A stretch of 64,000 nt of DNA from Symbiodinium natans (lineage: Eukaryota > Sar > Dinophyceae > Suessiales > Symbiodiniaceae). Made by a program: the position numbers and the translations under genes. How positions within the stretch are numbered: position 1 is the stretch's first letter; every line of letters begins with the position of its first letter. Shown here one piece after another: positions 11,117 through 23,600 of this stretch. Location: contig CAJNDS010002543.1 in NCBI GenBank assembly GCA_905221605.1, positions 283,663-347,662 of the forward strand, written 5' to 3'. The notes beneath the pieces are model-generated. The model was not told the DNA's origin. It made no database searches and saw nothing but the letters and a program-made list of their open reading frames with translations.

Positions 11117-14038
11117 ATGATCCATGATGGCGGTCTTTATCGCACCGTCGCCGTGCATTGCCGCGGCTGGCTGATGATAAAAGGACCTGGTGGTTTAGGG
11201 TTTAGGGTTTAGGGTGTAGGGTTTAGGGTTTAGGGTTGTGTCTGATCTTCAAGTTCAGGTTTGAGGGCTTCGGGGAGAAGTGGGTTACTAGCAGTTGCTT
11301 GCAGCCTTAGGTGCAGGGCATAACACTACCAGGATGGGCTATTATACCCTATAATCCTTTAAAAAGGCCCTTTATAGGGTTCATTTAGGGGATTATAGGG
11401 TATAATATGGTATAATTGCACATCCTGGTAAGTAAAGGTGAAGTGAACTCCCTTCTGACAAAATCAAAATATTGAAGCGCCAACCTAACGACGCGCCGCT
11501 GTCTAGCATGTGTTGCGGTGACTCTTTTTGAAGAAGCGGACAGCTAAACTGCTAAACAGACTAAAGAAGCCGTGTGTACCACCTCAGCGATCCTCAGCGA
11601 AGGGTTCTTTGAAAACCAGGAACGCTTGGCTTTAAACAACCCCGTCGAAGAGCCCTTTACAAGGCCCTTACAAGACCTCGCAGGTTCATATAGGGATCAT
11701 GTCTGGGGCTTATAGGGGCCGCGCGACGGTGCAACGGCGCCTTGGCACAACTGCCCCAAAATGCGTTCTGCGTGCACTAATCCTGCCTTCGCTCAGATGT
11801 TTGGTACTCTCTCGCACGACCCGCAAATTAGCTTCCAGCGGTCCGCGGCATAGCATGTAAACTGAGAGGTTTGCATGTGTAGCAGTGCAAATCCATAACA
11901 TTTACCTTCAAGGAACAGATGGAGAGCTGTTCAGTTCTAGAATTCTTTCAGGCTAACCATCGGTCCCGTGTTGCTGCCATTCTGGGATTGCAAAAGCCTG
12001 AATTTATTGCATCAGCCTTTCTGCGTAAGCCTTCTGCCTTCTGTATGCCCATACTCCCCGAACCCGATCCGTCGCCTCTACCGACTTGACCCCAAGCCAA
12101 AACACTGCACCCCAAATTCCGTGATTCTTCAAGGCCGTAGCTCAGTCAGCGCCGCTGTCAGCATACATCGGGTTGTGCAGAGTCTGCCAGTCCTCTTGGC
12201 AGCGTCGAGAAGACAGGCTGGAAGTTCACCAAGCCAACAGTCCAACAGTATACTATATATAGGGTTTAGGGTTTTAGGGTTTAGCATACTCGGTATACTC
12301 TGAGCATCTCTGAGCGTGTCAGACAGGCAGCCAGAGAAGTGTAAGCACCCTGTACCTCTCAGTTCCACTTAGAACCTCTGCCGGTATAACCCAGAACCGA
12401 GCCTTCGAGGCCACAAACGCTTGATCTGAAAGTTGAGGCCTAACGACTTCAGCGTGCATTCTTTACCCAGGCACTCCTTCCACAAGCTTCGAGCAAGCCC
12501 TCAGGGCTTCGAGCTCCGAGATCACTGTCGACCCGCAAACTCGACACCTCGAAACCTTGTCAAGGTTGCCTAGACCGCTGAAACTACAAAAGCGCCGCAT
12601 CGTGCTTCACACTGATGTCCAGCGCCGCTGGCTTCATTGCCACACAAACCGTCGAGGCGAAATGCAGGCAGACCCGAAAGACGCTCCAATGGGTTCGCAT
12701 TGCCCAGAGGGATTGCAGGGGCTAAAAAGCCTGTATGGGGCACTGGCAGACACCTTTCTTGAAATCTGGGTGAAACAACCAACTACCACTCAAGTATGGA
12801 GCTTACGGACAGAAAACGGAATGACCTTAAATCAAAAGCCTGCACCTTGGGACTGTTAATCCTCAAGTCTTCTTGCGGTTCTTGGGATTGTTAGAGGATT
12901 CGATTAAGCACACGTTTACTGTTTCTTGTCGCGCTTAAGAGGTAAAAACCCACAATCCACGAGCCCGAATGGAGTGCCACGGGTCTTGAAAAGCTTCCAA
13001 CAGTAGAGTTCAATAGAGGGCCCTCGCCACAAAGGCATGAGACAGGAAACGAGGACATGTCGCAAAGACAGGAGATGATACACCAGCATAAGAGGACACG
13101 ACATGAAGCAACGGCATGAGGTAGGACACGAGGAAATGGCACTAAGACCACTAAGACACGATGAGACAGGATGAGACACGAATACACAAGACACGACAGC
13201 GACTCGCAAAGACTCAAGACACCCTCCAAAGCTACAAGGACCGTTCGCGGCCTCGGGCCAACAAAAACGATTTCGCTGGTTTAATGGTGGGCAGATGTGT
13301 GCTGGGAAGTGCCCAACACATGGGCGCAGTGGCAGGAGAAAACCTGCAGATATCCTCAACAACGCGGTCTTTGATTTGCTTCTTGGGAACATGTAAGAGC
13401 TGGTCGCATGTACATGGCTTCTGAAGTGTGAGTGCTGCTTCAGCTGTTGTCCATTTCAAAAGTCTAGTCGTCCCTGGAAACTTGTACATACCGACAAGCT
13501 CAGAAAACGCTGTCAGTACCGATGGCATCGAGCCTTTTGCAGTGCGCACGTTGACCGCCGCACGGAGTGCCTTCAGTGCCACTAATACCAAAGCTTTCGG
13601 GCACACTGCCCGAAGCCCAAATCAAACCTGCCGGACCGCAACACGTGCAGTGGATCCTATTTTTTTATTCCGCCCAGTTAACCGGGAGAGCGTGCTTAAG
13701 GTCATGAAGCTTTGCGTGTGGGTCGTGTCTTGCATTTCACACCTTTGACCAGCTCAGTGAGTTGGCGCGGCCAGCATTCAAGCTGCCAAGCGTCTCACCT
13801 GGCGAAGGCATGGCAAGTTTAGGCTCCAAACCCTAAACCCTAAACCCTAAACCCCATATTTCTCTGATGATTGGCGGACATTGCAGGACATGGACTTGGC
13901 GACCGACAGGGCTTTAGGGGCGGCAGTTCTGCGTTCACGGATTGCGGGTTTCCAATTACGTGCATTCGGCTGAGTTCGGACTCCGTCTTGTTCCAAATCC
14001 AAATTGTAAAGTCTGGCTCAGAGCGGTATTATCCGTGA
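11117..14038 (+). CDS. Candidate small two-exon gene, unknown
   Basis: Exon 11117-11192 begins with ATG (MIHDGGLYRTVAVHCRGW) and ends at a G|GTTTAGGG donor. Exon 13887-14038 follows a CATTGCAG acceptor behind a CCCTAAA tract and ends in TGA. The phase fits (G|GA), giving about 74 residues. The 2.7-kb intron is long and another frame in exon 2 is partly open. Confidence 0.3.
11193..11237 (+). repeat. Interstitial telomeric tract (TTTAGGG)n
   Basis: Six units, one TGTAGGG; starts as GTTTAGGG directly after an open frame. A three-unit tract also occurs at 12260-12284. Confidence 0.88.
11327..11430. mobile_element. Short inverted-repeat (MITE-like) element, TACCAGGATG ends
   Basis: Perfect 10-bp terminal inverted repeats TACCAGGATG/CATCCTGGTA, with further pairing of TATACCCTATAAT and ATTATAGGGTATA inside; 104 bp. 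Confidence 0.65.
12285..13826. other. No confident gene
   Basis: 13232-13606 is open on the minus strand for 124 codons (FPGTTRLLKWTTAEAALTL...) and could be an exon; the plus strand is open too. A CACGA/AAGACA-rich simple stretch lies at 13060-13210. Confidence 0.4.
13827..13854 (-). repeat. Interstitial telomeric tract (CCCTAAA)n
   Basis: Four units. Confidence 0.88.
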
Positions 14039-14996
14039 TTCAGCCCCGCGGTGGATGAGACAAGGAACTGTAGCAAACTGAAAGGATGAAGAAAGAAGGC
14101 AAAAGACGAATTGCAGAGGGCAGGTCGCTGGACCCAAGTCTTTCCCAACTGTCTCGGCAAAGAGGCTGTTGTGATCAAAAGTCCAGGGCACACACTCTAC
14201 GACCCCCTTACCGAAGTAATGGCACGCGAGAAAACCGCGACGTAAAGACTTCAAACACAACTTTGCACCAAAACGCCCTCCTCAATCCTTAACCTTGATA
14301 CTTTCGACCTCGAAAGCCCAAAAATGCTAGCCTTGAAGCCTCAGGATAGCGGGTATCTCAACACAGCTGCCTCTTTCGACACCAAAGATGTAGACGTTGC
14401 GATCCCGACATGCACCAGCCACCTCGATATCATGAGCTCAAGGGAGTTGCTGTGTCAGCGTGTCAGGGCTCAGGGCTTCTACACTGCAGAGCCCCATTTC
14501 TTTCCCAAGGTGAACCATATCCACTGCTGCATATGCCCCCCAAAAAAAGCTTCGGAGTAGAGACTCGAGGGCTGGCACCCAAGCACATCTAAACTGAGTG
14601 AATCTCTTGTCTGTCTCGCTCGCCAGTAGCTCTCCAAACCTCAGCCAACGTGGACCCCTTTTTAAAAACTCACAAGGGGCCCACACGCCTAAACACGACC
14701 TGCGCTCTTGCGTCACAAGGCGCCTTCGTCCCATCATTGTTCCAACAGAGGTCGAGAAAGGGGCCTGGGCTTGGAGTGGACACGATTGGACGGGAAATAG
14801 GTTGCACGTGCATGCACACAATACAAATTGGATTACGGCGGGGGTGCGGCGGGTGTGGCGTTTCGCTTTTTTGACTTTTCAAGAGAGATCGAGATGGGCT
14901 TCAGTTCGGGTGAAAAGAAAGTATGTGTTGAGACGGTCCAGTGGGTTCTGAGCGCTCTTCCGAGCAGACTTAGGGGCGGAGGCATGGTTGCATGGC

Positions 14997-15041
14997 CCCT
15001 AAACCCTGAACCCTGAACCCTAAACCCTAAACCCTAAACCC
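14997..15041 (-). repeat. Interstitial telomeric tract (CCCTAAA)n
   Basis: Six units, two CCCTGAA. Confidence 0.9.
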
Positions 15042-15081
15042 AATTTGCAAGTCGGAGGGGCAATAATCGCTTGACTTCCAG

Positions 15082-15708
15082 GTCAGCCTTCCTGCAATTT
15101 GCAAAGTCTCCGAGGATGGAGTGGGTTTAGGGTTTAGGGTTTAGGGTTTAGGGTTTAGGGTTTAGGGTTTAGGGTTTAGGGTTTAGGTTTAGGGTTACCC
15201 AGCAGGACCAAAGTTGTGTTCCGAATGCCTGACAAGAGCCACCACTAGTTCATGGCTGGGATAATATTAAAAATTTACATGTCTATTCCTTATAGGTTTT
15301 AAGTACCCTGAAAAGTGTAAAATGGTACCCAACTATGACAAAGACCATGCAATGAGCGGTAGAAAATAGGATTACATCACTCGACAAACCGGTATCTGCC
15401 CATCGGAATTGACTTGCTAAAGCCGATTTGAAGGATATAATTTGGGCACAAGGGCTTTGGTTCAGGGCTGTGTGGCTGGCAGTTTTGTACTCTTTCAAGG
15501 ATCCACAGCTCTTCTGATCGAGAGGTCACCCTAAACCCTGAACCCTAAACCCTAAACCCTAAACCCTAAACCCTAACTAAGGTCTTGGGTTGCTCAAGAT
15601 TTGGAGTGTCAACAGTTCAAGGTTGAGAAAACCCTGCGCCTGAGCCCGCGTCGAAAAGCTGCACAGCAGTACCCGAACCTACGCTGCCATTGTGAACACG
15701 TATACAGG
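15082..15708 (+). CDS. Candidate two-exon fragment around a telomeric-repeat intron
   Basis: Exon 15082-15124 (VSLPAICKVSEDGV) and exon 15599-15708 (DLECQQFKVEKTLRLSPRR ...). They join in phase (G|AT) across a 474-nt intron that starts GTTTAGGG and ends in CCCTAAA tracts before CTCAAG. The minus strand is also open here but does not join in phase. No family recognised. Confidence 0.4.
15124..15197 (+). repeat. Interstitial telomeric tract (TTTAGGG)n
   Basis: Ten units; first arm of a candidate intron whose other end carries CCCTAAA (15531-15576). Confidence 0.92.
15243..15352 (+). repeat. Dispersed ~110-bp repeat, copy 1
   Basis: ACTAGTTCATGG, AAGTACCCT and AAATGGTACCCAACTATGAC are shared with 59687-59790. 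It lies between the facing telomeric tracts of 15.12-15.58 kb. Confidence 0.7.
15531..15576 (-). repeat. Interstitial telomeric tract (CCCTAAA)n
   Basis: Six units; second arm of the same candidate intron. Another short plus-orientation tract lies at 15708-15735. Confidence 0.9.
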
Positions 15709-16945
15709 GTTTAGGGTTTAGGCTTTAGGGAGGTTTGAACCAAGAACAGGAGAAAAGGAGTTTCTACAGCGCATTCCAGGAGCATGAGCAGAAAGCAACC
15801 AACATCTGCTTGGGGCACCAAGCGATACCTCAGACTCCGGAGTGGAGCGCGAATGCGGCTTCGAGGTTGCGTCTTCATCAAGCTGCAGGAGGATGGGATT
15901 GGTTCTGCTCACGCTTTGCGCAAGGCCGGTGTTTTGAAGGAGCAGAATCAGGGGGGCATCAAGTGTTCGGGGGCTTTAAGTGTTCGGCGCCGGGGGGGGC
16001 AGGGGGGTGGTGCAAGTTTCGATTGCGCTGCTTTCGCTGCTTTGGCCTTGTGCGGCATAAAGTGTTGGGTAAGCAAATTGCAGGCCGCATCGTTTTGGGT
16101 TTGGGGTTTGAGGGTGCAAGGCGTTGTCCTATTTGGGGTGACGGGCAGGCAAAGAATATAAAGCTACAGGCTATAAAACATTACAAGTGAAGAGAACAAA
16201 GGACCGAGTGACACGTCCTAACCTTAGTGCTTTTAGTTGACTATACGCTTGTGGGCTAAGCGAAGCCCTTCTCTCCTGCCCACCGCAGAAATTAAGTCAT
16301 GCGAACTGTGTTTTACGAGCGCAGGAAATGAGCGAGCAACAGAAACGAATGACATTTCGTGTCAAGAGCATGTGCTACCTTTGATGGGCTTCCGGATGGG
16401 CCTCAGCTATTCACTTTGCTTTCTTCTTTCCTTTCTCTTGCTTTCGCTATTCCACAGATCACGCACTCACTTCGTTCACTTGTATCTGTTGCAGCTAGAC
16501 CAACACAACGAGAGAACAACACTCAACGTACCACGGCCTTCTATGGCCCGTGCTCCAAATACACGACTGGACACCGACCAACAAAACAAGCACGCAAGCA
16601 AAGCTTACCCGAGCTCGCGGAGTCCTCTTATGTCTAAAGCGTTGAAGCCGAAGGAACCAAAACGGACCAAAACGCCAAACACCTTAGAATCCCAAACACC
16701 AAGGACATAGACATATGTCTTGGATACAAGGTGCAAGCCAAGTTGTCTTGCAGGCCTGAGAGCGCAAAGGTCAAGCAATCGTAGGAGACTAATTCTCAAA
16801 CATCCTCTCCAAGATCAACGCGCAAACTGAATTTCCAGCTTGTGCTGTCTTTCGCGTGCCATGCCGGCAAGCGTTGCTGGCTGGGTATGCTTTTTGACTT
16901 CCATGTTGGTGATAGGGCCTGTATCCCAGCAGCCCTGGGCTCCAG

Positions 16946-17163
16946 AAACCCTAAACCCTAAACCCTAAACCCTAAACCCTAACCCTAAACCCTAAACCCT
17001 AAACCCTAAACCCTAACCCTAAACCCTAAACCCTAAACCCTAAACCCTAAACCCGCTTATAGAAGCGCTCTGATTGGCTTACGATCCTCATACCGTGATC
17101 AAGGTGTCAGGATCGAGACTGTTCTGGTTCCCCCTAAACCCTAACCCCTAAACCCTAACCCCT
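16946..17163 (-). repeat. Two interstitial telomeric tracts (CCCTAAA)n separated by 78 bp
   Basis: 16946-17054 (about 15 units, some CCCTAA) and 17133-17163 (CCCCTAAA variants). Confidence 0.92.
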
Positions 17164-17673
17164 ATAGTTCCGCAGTTCCTCGAGCTACTGGGTAGCTTCA
17201 CTCATTGAGCGTGTGCCGCATTCGGAAACATCACCTGAAGTTGAAGTAAGCACCCCAAGCACATGCCGTAATATGCAGCCTCATTTGTTTGTGCTTTGCA
17301 ATAACCTACTTCAACAACAAGTGAGCCTTATGTCCGAAATTTGCTAAACTCGCTGGAACATTCATACTCAATGACGTTGACGCTGACTGTCCCCATCTCG
17401 AGCAATTATGGGCATCGGCCAGGACCAACCGCTATACTGGCCCGTCATCAGTGATGGTGAGCAGCTCTGAAGAGAAGCGGGCCCCCAAATTTACGAGTTC
17501 CGGCCGCAAGGCAGGTGCTCATAGCCCTGTAACTTCCCCCGACTATACTTCTAGAAGCGCAACAACACAGCAATCATGCACTCATGTGAGCCCAACAAGC
17601 TTCATGCTGCAACCAGCAAGATCTTAGTTCGGCTTAGTTCGCGTTAGGTGACTCAATCCTAGCTGGGGTATAC

Positions 17674-20600
17674 CTGGCGCTGCCTTGCGCCATGTTGCGT
17701 CTTACCCTCGAACTTGAAGAACAACACAGCTCGCCCTCCCTAGACCCTAAACCCTCACCCCTAAACCCTCTGCGCCGACGCGCTCGCCGCCACAGCTGAA
17801 AAGACACGCCCGATTGCTACATGGGCATGGCAGCCGCAAAAACCCGGCCCTAAACCCTAAACCCTAAACTGTCAACACAGACAGCCCAGACAGGTGACCC
17901 ATCTGAAGGGCCGCATCGCACTGCCGGAGCTGCCATCGAACCTTTCGTAGCCACAGCCGCAAGTGGGGGGTTGATGATATTAGGGTTTAGGGTTTAGGGT
18001 TTAGGGGGGGGGGGGGTCCTTATTGGGATGTTCCCCCTTATTACTAACAGTCCTTAATCGGGATTCTAGTAGTATGTGTTCCCTAATAAGGACTGTTAGT
18101 ATTAAAGGGGAGGTACCTTCTTGGGGTCCTCTCAGCAGAAAGGGAATCCTGCTATTTGGGGACTCTATGAGGGATCCCCTTGATGCTCGTAAACCCACAA
18201 GTCGGCTTTATGATTCAGGCATGAGGGCTCATCGCTCCGGCCCTCGTTTTGCGAGCATGGCCACCATGAAACCTCTCAGGACGGCATATTCTACCTCACA
18301 AAGGGCCCTAAACCCTGAACCCCAAACCCTAAACCCTGTAACCCCTCACAAGGGCCCTTTATGGTAGGGTTTAGGGTTTAGGGTTTAGGGCTAGGAATTA
18401 GGGCTAGGGTTTAGGGTAACTGCCTGACAAATCCCAGGAATCGGCCTCCCCCTCGCGGGTTATGACGCGCAGGGTGCCGGTAGCATCCCCACAAGCCAAA
18501 AGATCGCCCCCTTGGCAGATGCTGCTTAGAAAAAGGGGGGGCCGGAATATTTAGAATAGGGTTTAGGGTTTAGGGTTTAGGGTTTAGGGTTTAGGGTTTA
18601 GGGTTTAGGGTTTAGGGTTTAGGGTTTAGGATTTAGGGTTTAGGGTTTAGGGTTTTGTTCTTCTATTATGTTTATGAAGGAACCGTATCTATTCCGGCCC
18701 TTACATTGAATTTACGAGTCCCTCCTCCTTGAGGCTGCGATAAGGTGTTCGAGATGGCGTTTTGAGTAGAGTACTATTTGTTGAAGATATCTTGGGATGG
18801 TCCACACTTCCGAGCTTACGACTGTGTGCTGCCAAAATCAGAGTTTAGGGTTTAGGGGGTTTGGGGTTTAGGGTTCAGGGCTTAGGGTTCGAAAAGATTC
18901 CGAACTCATCCGAATCACCCGAGTGCCAATCTACGAGCTCAACAGGCTCGCCCAACGTCAGGTGCCTCTCCAGTACCCGAGACGCCTTGGATGCCAACAT
19001 GCTGACCACTGATGGCACGAAACCCTCTACGCCCTCGCTTTACATGGTGGGATATGGGGATATGTGCCGGGCCTACCTGATTGTTGAACCTCCTCAAAAT
19101 GCAAAATCCAGACCGATTGAGACTGTGGAAGAAAAGCAGTGCGGAACCCACACACCGTGTTTCGATGGGGGCGGGATATCCTGTCATGTTCCAGACCGTG
19201 CGCCAGGCTGGACACAAGGCTTCAGCCAGGGCTGCGACTCAAGCGTTAAGCGCGTGGAAATCTGCCACTCAACTGACATCTGGTATGTTGGGATGCCAAG
19301 CATCGACGTCGAAAATCGCAATGCCATCCTGAGCGCTTCTTGACGCTAGCAGCTTTCGTGGGCTGAGCCATGAAAAAATCAACAAAACTTGGCAGGTAGG
19401 AACAAGAAGCGTGAACTAATGATCCAATTCCGCTTCCGTGCCCTCGAACTAGAAAACCCGCTGCAAGCGCATGGTTGAATGCCCTGCGCCCCGGGAGGCC
19501 AGAGATACCGCATGAAGACTAGGTCGGCTCGAACCGTCGGGAAAGGTCCTGAGAAGCCTTGTTGGGAGGGGAATTATGATCTACGTAAGGACGTGGGCCA
19601 GAGCAGACTATGAACCCAAAACCAGGTTTGGAGTTCCCGGACTCGCAATCAGAATTTCCTCATCGTAACCCCCCCCCGCCCCCCCCCACGGCGAACCCCA
19701 ATTGAAATTATGATCTGTGTGGTCCCATACAAATACAGCTTGTATCCAAGGAGCATTGTAGTTAGGGCCAAAGACAGTCTAGTCTCTAAGGTAGCACTAT
19801 GCAGCCAACCAGAAGCAAACATCTCACACAACAGCGTTATCTAAACTAAAGCCGGCCAAAAGACAAAGAGGCGGGCACACAAAGGGACAGACAACCTAAG
19901 CCTTGTCAGCATGAGAGCATCACTTCCTCCCAAGAAAGATCACCGCCGCCGGCCATACAGCGCCCCTTTGTGTGGTACGTGCTGCAGTTTAAGACTCGTT
20001 CGTTTAGCACAAAAAATAACCTTTGCTGCCCGGAGAAGGTGGGCGCTAGTCTGGTATAGGGATCATAGGCTAGCTGAACAGGTCTTGAAGTGTAATAGGA
20101 CATCGAAAGCACGAAGTGCAGGAACGATACTGACCAAGCCTCAATTCACCACTGTGAAATCCACACAAAACATCCCTATACTCCCCTCAGAACCTTAATA
20201 AACACAATATTTTTAATATCCTCTTGGGTTTCGTATAAAACAAAACTTAATTTTTTTTTAAGGGGGATATAGATCCACCGGCCAAGGATCATGGCGGGCC
20301 ACCGCCAGGTGCAAACCGCTGGGGTGCCAAGCCAGGCTGGCAACCTCCTGCAGCGGTTGCTAGGGTTTAGTGCTAGGGTTTAGGGTTTAGGGTTTAGGGT
20401 TTAGGGTTTAGGGTTTAGGGTGTAGCACCGGTCAGCTGGACGCGATAGTTTGAAGACATGCCCACCCCAAGGCCACCCAATCACAACTCACGGCAAAACC
20501 AAGCCGGAGCCAGCCAAAACCAGCTAGCCATTCAACATTTTTCTGCGTCGGATTAGCTACATGGCGAAAGTGTGGTTATGAAATGAGGCCTTATGAAAAA

Positions 20601-23600
20601 CATGCCCAGAAGCTTTTGTTCAGGACATGTAAAGAAACTGCAGCCCCAAAAATTTAGGTTTTGCGTTGGGGGGAGTCTTCGGCCGGAGGGCCTTCTCATT
20701 GTTTTCTTTTTTCTCTATGTCGGATTGTCGAGCGGCTTTTTTCGAAGCTTTGCACAACATAGTCAGAAGTTTCCAAGTTAAAGGCTCAGAAATGGTCTGG
20801 GAGAAGCCCAAAGAAACTCAGAAATGGTCAGAATCCCAGAAATCCCAAAAAAGTTGGTCTGGGAGAAGCCCAAATAAGCTCAGAAATTGGGGGGCAGCCC
20901 GAAGCTCAGAAATGGTCGGGTGAAGCCCAAAAAAATTCTGGTCTGGGAAAAGCCCAGAAGCCCAAAAAGGCTCAAAAACTGTCCGGGAGGCCCAAAAAAG
21001 CTCAGAAACGGCTCAGAAACTGTCCGGGAAAAGCCATAAAGGCGAAATGGTCCGGGAAAGGCTCAGAAGCAAAAAAAGGCTCAGAATTGGTCTGGGACTG
21101 GTCCGAAGCCCAAAAAGGCTCAGAAATGGTCCGGGAGAAGCCAAGCTTTCCCCTTGAAGGGGGGGTCAGAGTTTTTTGACCAAGGGGGGTCTCCGAATAC
21201 TGTTTTGCTTTGAAAATTGAAAAATACGACCCCCCCTTGACCAAAACTAGGCAGTGAAAAGGTCGCAGGGGTGGCCCTTCAACAGAATTAGGGCTTTCGA
21301 AGGTTCTGGAGGCCAAATGGACGGGTTCCGTTGACTGACAAGGCTACTGGAAAGGTCGGACAGTCTCGGACGTCCCTGGGAGGGTTTAGACCCTCCGTAG
21401 CTCAAGGGAAGGAGGCGCCCCCGCCTCCCGCGAGCAAAAAAGTGTGGGGTTTAGGGTAATACAATATATCCGTGACAGTGCTTGGTGACCAAGCTTGGCG
21501 ACCCCTCAGGGCTGCGGTTGGCATGCTCTGCAGCTAGAGCCTGCCATGGTCTCGCTGAGCGCTCGACGGCGCCCACTCACCTCTAGAATGAGAGGGGTGG
21601 TGGGCGGGTTTAGGGTTTAGGGTTTAGGGTTTAGGGTTTAGGGTTTAGGGTTTAGGGTTTAGGGTTTGGGTTTAGGGTTTAGGGTGAACCGCCCCCCTCT
21701 CCTTTCGATGCGCCCCACCAAAAACTCGCCTACATTCCTTCTTATGCGGAACCAAACCCACTCGGCCGGCTCGGCTTGGCTTGTAGGTCGCGGTGAACAC
21801 CCGAGACTACTAAAATTCAAAGATGCGTGAACGACTGGTAGCTACTTGAGGTCAAAGGTCGGTTTCTGTTTGGGGGCTGTGCGTTGAAGGTATCTAGAAT
21901 GCGGGACGAACAAGACGGTCCGAGACGGGACATCAAAGGCAAATCAGGATCACGAAAAGCTTTAACGTAAAGGACTGATCAAAACAGACAGATTCCGTCA
22001 ACAAAAAGAGGCTTTCCTCGGTTGGAAGAACCGATAACACACAGAATAAAAGTCAAGCGCGGTGTACTGTTTGATCGGAAAGCCACCCCTTCAAGACAGG
22101 GGCTCACAGGAAAACATCCACTTCTTCGTAGGACCACCCCCCCCCCACTTTGTCGGGATTTAAATGGAAACCTTTTCTATCCAGTGGGTAGATCTTAATA
22201 TGAAGATCCACGATTTCTAGGACCAAAGGTGATAGACCATCAAAGACCCACAGTGCAAGATCTAGACAATGACGCCAGCACCCCGCAGGGGTCCCTCACA
22301 GGAGCACGTGTTTTTTTTGTGTTCCTTGTTGTTTCTCTGCTGCGCATCACCCGCAGAGCGAATGTTGGTTGATTAAGAAATAGGACCTGCGACTCCCTGC
22401 CCCCACAGGGTCGATCAGTGATGGTCGACAAGCAATGAGAACTTTATGATTTTGGGGTACATAAGGGCAGAAATGCCCATGTAGCAACTGCCATGTCACT
22501 GAGGTCATCACTGAATGCTGCTCCAATCGGAAGTCGCTGGCAGGATTCAGCACCTAAGGCCGTGTTTGCGACTGCGTCCACACGGCTTTTGGATCTCGCT
22601 ATACAAACCAAGGCCCGAAGCCTGAAGCCCTGTCTTGCGCCCACATGGCATCTTGGGGGACTGCCACCCTAAACCCTAAACCCTAAACCCTAAACCCTAA
22701 ACCCTACTAAACCCTACATCCTAAAAGGTTGCGGGCGCCCTCCAGGACGTCGGTGGGGCTTCCGAAGAGGTCAGGTGCGGTTGATGGGGGGCAGGTTTCT
22801 CTGTGGGCGCTTCTTGCCCATTTTGTTGCTGCAAGCTGCACGATTTTTTGGGTTCTTACTCACAATACCATATGGATGAATGGAGAATCTGTCACGGTGG
22901 GAGAGACAGAAGACAACAATGGGGCACAGGTGTGTAGAGACCAGCTTGGAAAGCGTGGGGTCAAGAGCGGTAGCAAGGTGAACATTCCACTGAGTCGAGC
23001 TCCAAACCTTCAATGCGAGCACCGAGACCTAAACCGGGAAACCCTAAACCCTAAACCCTAGACCCTAAATCCTCTAGCAGCCAAACTTCCCAAACCCAGA
23101 AGCTGGAACACCGCAGGTGTGAAGCCGAAGGGACGCAAACCTCCACCTCCGTCGAACCGGTCAACAGAGCAAGTTTGGTGCCATCCGGACTCCACTTGAA
23201 GACATGCTGGCCACCCCTGCAGGCCCTGGTGAAGACTTCTTTTCCTTGGTTCAGGAGGGTCCACTGAAGGAGTTTTGGGGCACTTGCGGGCTTTGCCTGA
23301 TTGTTCTGGCCACAGGGCTAGGAATTCACCAGCGGCCTTGCAAATTCCGATAGCAAAGCTGAACAAACATCACTGCAACATGCCCTCAGCGCTCTTGTCA
23401 TGCTTGGGTGATGAGTCACTTGTTATCGAGTCGGGACACAAGGCGTTGAATCTGCGACTTGTGGTTGAAAGCAAAACGTTGGTGGAAGCGCACATATGAG
23501 CTCTCGCAGCACGGACATTCTCAGCGCCAAAAAGTAAGGAAGCATCAGGGTAAGGTGGTGCAGGCGTTCCGGCATTTGGACGTTGTGACTTGAGTCACAG

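Noticed and set aside
17908-17955. Plus-strand reading VTHLKGRIALPELPSNLS, like a leucine-rich repeat
   Set aside because: The minus strand over the same bases gives a WD40 exon that joins both neighbours in phase with standard borders.
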